This document shows positions 40,321-44,377 of a DNA stretch of 44,377 nt, piece after piece. The position numbers and the translations under genes were made by a program. The notes under the pieces were generated by a model. That model worked only from the letters and a program-made list of their open reading frames with translations, had not been told where the DNA came from and did not search any database. The DNA is from an uncultured Collinsella sp. GTDB lineage: Bacteria > Actinomycetota > Coriobacteriia > Coriobacteriales > Coriobacteriaceae. The first letter of the stretch is position 1. Each line of letters starts with the position of its first letter. The stretch is from the NCBI GenBank assembly GCA_900541045.1, contig UQID01000021.1:1-44377 (forward strand). Direction: 5' to 3'.

Positions 40321-41217
40321 GTGACCGATCGGTCCCTCATCCTTACCGCGCCGGCAAAGATTAACCTCTATCTGGGGGTTCATACCGAGCGCGACGCCCG
40401 CGGCTATCACAGGGTCGATTCCCTGATGGCAGCCGTCGGTCTAGCCGATACCGTGACGGTCACGCCGGCGCAGGCGTTGACCGTCCAGACGGTTCCGGCA
40501 TCCGATTTTCCCATGCAAAAAAATACGGCCTATCGGGCGGCAATCGCTATGGCCGAGCGTTACGGTCGCGATGCCAACGTGTGCGTGACGATCGAAAAGC
40601 GTATCCCGCTGTGCGCCGGCCTGGGAGGCCCCTCGACGGATGCCGCTGCGGTCATCGTTGCCTTGGCCGAGCTGTGGGGTATCGACCGCGCCGACCCCGC
40701 GCTCGATGACATCGCTCGCGGTATCGGCGCCGACGTGCCGTTCTTTTTGCACACGAGTCCCGCATTCTACGTTGGCGGGGGAGATGTGCTGGCCACTGAG
40801 TATCCTGTGCTTCCGGCGACACCTGTCGTATTGGTCAAACCGCACGAGACGAGCATTTCAACGGTTGAAGCGTATCGACGATTTGATGAGAGCCCGGTGC
40901 CCGCGGAAAAACCCGATGCGATTGCTTCTGTCTTACGCGCCGGCGATGCCGAGGCGGCATATGCGCTCGTTCATAACAATCTGGGCGTCATATCCGCGCA
41001 GATGGAGCCGCGGATTCAGGCAGTTCTCGACTGGCTGCGCGCACAGGAGGGAACCGTTGCCGTGGACGTGTGTGGTTCGGGTGCTTGCTCGTTTGCCATT
41101 TGCGATACCGTCGCTGCAGCAGCCCATCTTGCGGGAGCTGCCCAGCAAAATGGCTGGTGGGCCTGCGCGACTGAGCTTATTCCCAACACGGTTCAAATCG
41201 ACGCGCCAAAGAAATAA
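40321..41217 (+). CDS. ispE: 4-diphosphocytidyl-2-C-methyl-D-erythritol kinase
   Basis: GHMP kinase of the MEP isoprenoid pathway, 298 aa. APAKINLYLGV (Lys13), GYHRVDSLM, and the ATP loop PLCAGLGGPSTDAAAV with Asp107 (usual form GLGGGSSDAA). Start is GTG at 40321, coupled to veg with CGAGGAG in the end of veg. Its terminal DVCGSGACSFAI matches the GHMP C-terminal domain. Confidence 0.95.
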   Translation: MTDRSLILTAPAKINLYLGVHTERDARGYHRVDSLMAAVGLADTVTVTPAQALTVQTVPASDFPMQKNTAYRAAIAMAERYGRDANVCVTIEKRIPLCAGLGGPSTDAAAVIVALAELWGIDRADPALDDIARGIGADVPFFLHTSPAFYVGGGDVLATEYPVLPATPVVLVKPHETSISTVEAYRRFDESPVPAEKPDAIASVLRAGDAEAAYALVHNNLGVISAQMEPRIQAVLDWLRAQEGTVAVDVCGSGACSFAICDTVAAAAHLAGAAQQNGWWACATELIPNTVQIDAPKK

Positions 41218-41266
41218 AAATTTCTCTAGCACGCGACGAAAATCTTTGTTACTATAGTCGAGCTAA

Positions 41267-41343
41267 CGGGTTGTGGCTCAGTTTGGTAGAGCACTGCGTT
41301 CGGGACGCAGGGGTCGCTGGTTCAAATCCAGTCAACCCGACCA
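41267..41343 (+). tRNA. tRNA-Pro (anticodon CGG)
   Basis: Cloverleaf with acceptor CGGGTTG/CAACCCG, D-arm GCTCAGTTTGGTAGAGC, anticodon arm CTGCG-TTCGGGA-CGCAG, T-arm CTGG-TTCAAAT-CCAG and encoded CCA. A TATAGT box at 41253-41258 may be its -10. A strong terminator follows. Confidence 0.97.
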
Positions 41344-41352
41344 GAGCATGAG

Positions 41353-41382
41353 AAGGGACCGCTTCTTGCGGTCCCTTTTTTT
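41353..41382 (+). terminator. Terminator of tRNA-Pro
   Basis: AAGGGACCGC-TTCTT-GCGGTCCCTT, 10-bp perfect stem, with the final TT continuing into further Ts. Confidence 0.93.
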
Positions 41383-41390
41383 AGCTATTG

Positions 41391-41419
41391 TTGTGATACC
41401 GCGGCACCCGCGGTATACT
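41391..41419 (+). promoter_or_regulatory. tatA promoter with a palindromic spacer
   Basis: TTGTGA (41391-41396), 17 nt, TATACT (41414-41419). The spacer is the perfect inverted repeat TACCGCGG-CAC-CCGCGGTA (41397-41415), which touches both boxes. Confidence 0.65.
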
Positions 41420-41455
41420 CATTCGAGCTTGTCTCGCTGTATTGTGGAGGTCTAC

Positions 41456-41731
41456 ATGTTTGGACTGAGGGCTCCTGAGCTCATCATTATTCTCGTCGTT
41501 GTCTTGATCATCTTCGGGCCTAAGAACCTGCCGAAGCTCGGCAAGTCTCTCGGCTCTACCGTCAAGAATATCCGCGAGGGTATGGAGGGCGACGATAAGG
41601 GCGAAACCAAGCAGGCCGAGGACGTTGTGGTCGAGGAGTCCAAGGAGGACAAGGAGATCGCAGAGCTCGAGGCCAAGCTCGCTGCTGCCAAGAAAAAGCA
41701 GGCAGAGGACATCGACGCGGACGCAGAGTAG
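41456..41731 (+). CDS. tatA: Twin-arginine translocase subunit TatA/E
   Basis: A 91-aa pore-forming subunit of the Tat exporter of folded proteins. One N-terminal membrane helix (ELIIILVVVLIIFG, residues 8-21), the hinge FGPKNLPKLGKSLG, an amphipathic helix, and a charged Glu/Lys-rich tail. TGGAGG precedes the ATG at 41456; an apparent longer frame runs back through tRNA-Pro and is spurious. tatC is not in the window. Confidence 0.92.
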   Translation: MFGLRAPELIIILVVVLIIFGPKNLPKLGKSLGSTVKNIREGMEGDDKGETKQAEDVVVEESKEDKEIAELEAKLAAAKKKQAEDIDADAE

Positions 41732-41756
41732 TCCCATCCCTTTGGGGTGAGCACCT

Positions 41757-41790
41757 GACCGGCTTGCCCGCAGGCTAGCCGGTCTTTTTC
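41757..41790 (+). terminator. Intrinsic terminator after tatA
   Basis: GACCGGC (41757-41763) pairs with GCCGGTC (41778-41784), followed by TTTTTC. Confidence 0.9.
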
Positions 41791-41837
41791 GTTTTGTTGA
41801 CAGTTGATCGTTACATCATAGTTGGGGAGATATCCGT

Positions 41838-42308
41838 ATGGACGCAAGCCAGATCGTACTGACCGCTGAGGGCCGCCAGAAGCTCGTCGAGGAGCTCGCT
41901 TGGCGTGAGGGCGATTACGCCAAGGAGATCGTCGAAGACATCAAGGAAGCCCGCGCGTTCGGCGACCTTTCGGAGAACTCCGAGTACGATGCCGCCAAGG
42001 ACAAGCAGGCCCAGAATGCTGCTCGCATTGCCGAGATTCAGGCCATCCTCGCCAACGCTCAGGTTGCTGCCACCACGGGCGATCTGACCGTCTCCATCGG
42101 TTCCACCGTTTCTCTGATCGATCCCAACGGTGAGGTCATGGAAGTCACGCTCGTCGGTACCACCGAGACCAACTCGCTCGAGCACAAGATCTCCAACGAG
42201 TCTCCGGTCGGCCACGCCATTATCGGTCACGGCGAGGGCGACTCCGTTGAGGTCGTTACGCCTTCTGGCAAGACCCGCGTCTACACCATCGCAAAGATCG
42301 CACGCTAG
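41838..42308 (+). CDS. greA: Transcription elongation factor GreA
   Basis: Rescues backtracked RNA polymerase by stimulating transcript cleavage, 156 aa. The N-terminal coiled coil carries the acidic tip DLSENSEYDAAKDKQ (residues 48-62), and the C-terminal domain has GEGDSVEVVTPSGKTRVYTIAKI. GGGGAG upstream supports the ATG. It is followed by a terminator and lysS, a common gene pairing. Confidence 0.95.
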   Translation: MDASQIVLTAEGRQKLVEELAWREGDYAKEIVEDIKEARAFGDLSENSEYDAAKDKQAQNAARIAEIQAILANAQVAATTGDLTVSIGSTVSLIDPNGEVMEVTLVGTTETNSLEHKISNESPVGHAIIGHGEGDSVEVVTPSGKTRVYTIAKIAR

Positions 42309-42312
42309 ACCA

Positions 42313-42370
42313 CGGTCCCGCGTAAAGGTATGTTTTCGCTCCCTGGGACCGAATCCTGGGGAGCGTTTTA
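42313..42370 (+). terminator. Terminator between greA and lysS with a competing pairing
   Basis: CGCTCCC (42337-42343) / GGGAGCG (42359-42365) followed by TTTTAG. Its loop contains GGGACCG (42345-42351), which can pair 7 of 7 with CGGTCCC upstream (42313-42319). Confidence 0.7.
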
Positions 42371-42387
42371 GTTTGAGGAGCTAACTT

Positions 42388-44329
42388 ATGGCAGAGAACC
42401 AGAACGTCGCCGATCAGGCCTCGACGCTCAACGACGAGCGCGCCACGCGTCTGGCAAAGCGCGCCGCCCTGTTCGAGGCGGGCCAGAACCCCTATCCCGA
42501 GCACTCCGAGATCGAGGACTATGTCGTCGACATTGAGGCCAAATATGCCGATCTTGCCGATGGCGAGGATACTGAGGACGTCGTGAAGATCGGCGGCCGC
42601 GTGGTCGCCAAGCGCGGTCAGGGCAAGATCATGTTTATCGTCGTGCGCGACGCTACCGCCGAGATTCAGCTGTTCTGCCGCATCAACGACATGGACGAGG
42701 CAGCTTGGAATACGCTCAAGGCTCTCGACCTTGGCGATATCCTGGGCGTGACCGGCGTGGTTGTTCGCACCAAGCGCGGCCAGCTCTCCGTTGCCCCCAA
42801 GAGCGCGACGCTGCTCTCCAAGGCCGTTCGCCCGCTGCCCGAGAAGTTCCACGGCCTCTCCGACAAGGAGACCCGCTATCGTCAGCGCTATGTCGACCTG
42901 ATTGCCAACGACGATGTTCGCGAGACCTTCCGCAAGCGCTCGCGGATTCTCTCCATCTTCCGCCGCTTTATGGAGTCCGACGGCTACATGGAGGTCGAGA
43001 CCCCCATCCTGCAGACCATTCAGGGCGGCGCTACGGCCAAGCCGTTCATCACGCACTTCAACGCGCTCGATCAGGAGTGCTACCTGCGCATTGCTACCGA
43101 GCTGCACCTCAAGCGCTGCATCGTCGGTGGCTTTGAGCGCGTCTTCGAGATCGGCCGCATCTTCCGCAACGAGGGTATGGACCTCACCCACAACCCCGAG
43201 TTCACCACGATGGAGGCCTACCGTGCCTTCTCCGACCTCGAGGGCATGAAGGCGCTCGCCCAGGGTGTCATCAAGGCTGCCAACAAGGCCATCGGCAACC
43301 CCGAGGTCATTGAGTACCAGGGTCAGACCATCGATCTTTCCGGTGAGTGGGCAAGCCGTCCCATGACCGACATCGTCTCGAACGTGCTCGGCAAGCAGGT
43401 CACCATCGACACGCCGGTCGAGGAGCTTGCCGCCGCCGCACGCGAGAAGGGCCTGGAGATTAAGCCCGAGTGGACTGCTGGCAAGATCATCGCCGAGATT
43501 TACGATGAGCTGGGCGAGGACACCATCGTCAACCCGACCTTCGTATGCGATTACCCCATCGAGGTCAGCCCGCTTGCCAAGCGTTTTGAGGACGATCCGC
43601 GCCTGACGCACCGCTTTGAGCTGGTCATCGCCGGCCATGAGTACGCCAACGCATTCTCCGAGCTCAATGACCCGGTCGACCAGGCCGAGCGCTTTGCTGC
43701 CCAGATGGCCGAGAAGGCCGGCGGCGACGACGAGGCTATGGAGTACGACGAGGACTACGTGCGCGCCCTCGAGTACGGTATGCCTCCCGCGGGCGGCATC
43801 GGCATCGGCATCGACCGCGTGGTCATGCTGCTCACCAACCAGGCTTCCATTCGCGACGTCCTGCTGTTCCCGCACATGAAGCCCGAGAAGGGTTTCCAGT
43901 CCGGTGCCGCCGCTGCCAAGGCTGCCGAGGCCGGCAACGCCACAAGCCCGTTCGTCAAGCCGCTCAAGCCCACGCTCGATTACTCCAAGATCGCCGTTGA
44001 GCCGCTGTTCGAGGAGTTCGTCGACTTTGATACCTTCTCCAAGAGCGATTTCCGCGCTGTGAAGGTCAAGGCATGCGAGGCCGTCAAGAAGTCCAAGAAG
44101 CTGCTGAACTTTACGCTCGACGACGGCACCGGCACCGACCGCACCATCCTCTCCGGCATCCATGGCTACTATGAGCCCGAGGACCTGGTCGGCAAGACCT
44201 TGCTCGCCATCACCAATCTGCCTCCGCGCAAGATGATGGGTATTCCCAGCTGCGGTATGCTGATCAGCGCCATCCACGAGGAGGAGGGCGAGGAGCGCCT
44301 CAACCTGATTCAGCTCGACGCTTCCATCC
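42388..44329 (+). CDS. lysS: Lysyl-tRNA synthetase, class II, with C-terminal tRNA-binding domain (3' partial)
   Basis: Charges tRNA-Lys. N-terminal OB-fold anticodon domain (residues about 60-175), then the class II catalytic core with RYRQRYVDLI, motif 2 RIFRNEGMDLTHNPEFTTMEAY and motif 3 GIGIGIDRVVMLL. Unusually, a further domain follows (residues about 545-647) that resembles the Trbp111/EMAP-II-type OB fold at the end of many MetRS: DFDTFSKSDFRAVKV, LPPRKMMGIPSCGMLI. GAGGAG precedes the ATG. True sequence stops at about 44329 within the last strand (LDASIP); what follows is adapter, so only a few residues and the stop are missing. Confidence 0.93.
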
Positions 44330-44377
44330 CTGTCTCTTATACACATCTCCGAGCCCACGAGACACTCGCTAATCTCG
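44330..44377. other. Illumina Nextera adapter contamination
   Basis: From 44330 the sequence is the Nextera mosaic end CTGTCTCTTATACACATCT, continuing into the read-2 adapter to 44363. Next comes the 8-base ACTCGCTA (44364-44371), which I recall as Nextera XT index N716, then ATCTCG, the start of the P7 sequence. Translated in the lysS frame it gives the well-known artefact VSYTHLRAHET. Not genomic. Confidence 0.98.

Noticed and set aside
41273..41455. Extended tatA start inside tRNA-Pro
   Set aside because: The frame crosses a tRNA, its terminator and the tatA promoter. The ATG at 41456 has a good ribosome site and gives a normal TatA.
41797..41824. greA promoter with a perfect TTGACA -35
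   Set aside because: TTGACA is present, but the only -10 candidates (TAGTTG, CATAGT) are poor or mis-spaced, and a start there would cut off the ribosome site. Left out as a feature.
1..44377. CRISPR arrays, prophage, IS transposases, toxin-antitoxin or biosynthetic clusters
   Set aside because: No regularly spaced direct repeats, integrase, transposase, phage structural gene or such cluster is visible on either strand.

Overview
The window reads as one end of a draft-assembly contig from a Coriobacteriia actinobacterium, most likely Collinsella or a close relative. This is inferred from GC-rich coding with strong codon bias, Firmicute-like housekeeping genes (Veg, AmaP/Asp23, YitT, class-B AsnB) in a GC-rich background, and a sortase-anchored surface protein. 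It was not tested by a database search. It holds about 38 genes, two tRNAs and one riboswitch, and looks like ordinary core chromosome: I see no phage, IS element with a transposase, CRISPR array or toxin cluster. The last 48 bases (44330-44377) are not biological: they are an Illumina Nextera adapter plus index fused to the end of lysS.

Layout. 1-3341: a large coiled-coil, CAP-domain, sortase-anchored surface protein, open at the left edge. 3541-5244 (-): OPT oligopeptide transporter. 5437-10547 (+): coaX, dCMP deaminase, NifU-type Fe-S scaffold, lgt, polytopic DUF6020-like protein. 10712-15818 (+): yebC, the amaP/DUF2273/asp23 envelope-stress operon, a YitT-family protein, a zinc-ribbon membrane protein. 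15950-19219: a divergent pair of amidohydrolases (M20 peptidase-like and YtcJ-like). 19588-21615: groES-groEL, bracketed by two long fold-back hairpins. 21989-25472: FMN riboswitch, ribU, a fused EcfA1-EcfA2 and ecfT, a complete riboflavin importer. 25503-26414: tandem pyridoxamine-oxidase-like paralogues. 26680-31567: argC-argJ-argB-argD, the recycling ornithine pathway. 31568-32210: AT-rich gap with a MITE-like fold-back, a tRNA-like fragment and tRNA-Val. 32211-34079 (-): asnB with a structured leader. 34479-39891 (+): murE-like ligase, HAD phosphatase, murI, rph, rdgB, dtd. 40022-44329 (+): veg, ispE, tRNA-Pro, tatA, greA, lysS.

The genes support cell-wall building (murE, murI), lipoprotein maturation (lgt), vitamin and cofactor supply (coaX, riboflavin uptake), arginine synthesis, nucleotide sanitation and protein quality control. 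The most unusual material is non-coding: (i) five stem-loops just after stop codons whose stems differ completely but whose loops share a GGGAC(A/G)GG-like core; (ii) a second dispersed intergenic repeat with a related core; (iii) two fold-back elements of about 136 bp flanking groESL; (iv) a 216-bp element with 26-bp terminal inverted repeats.
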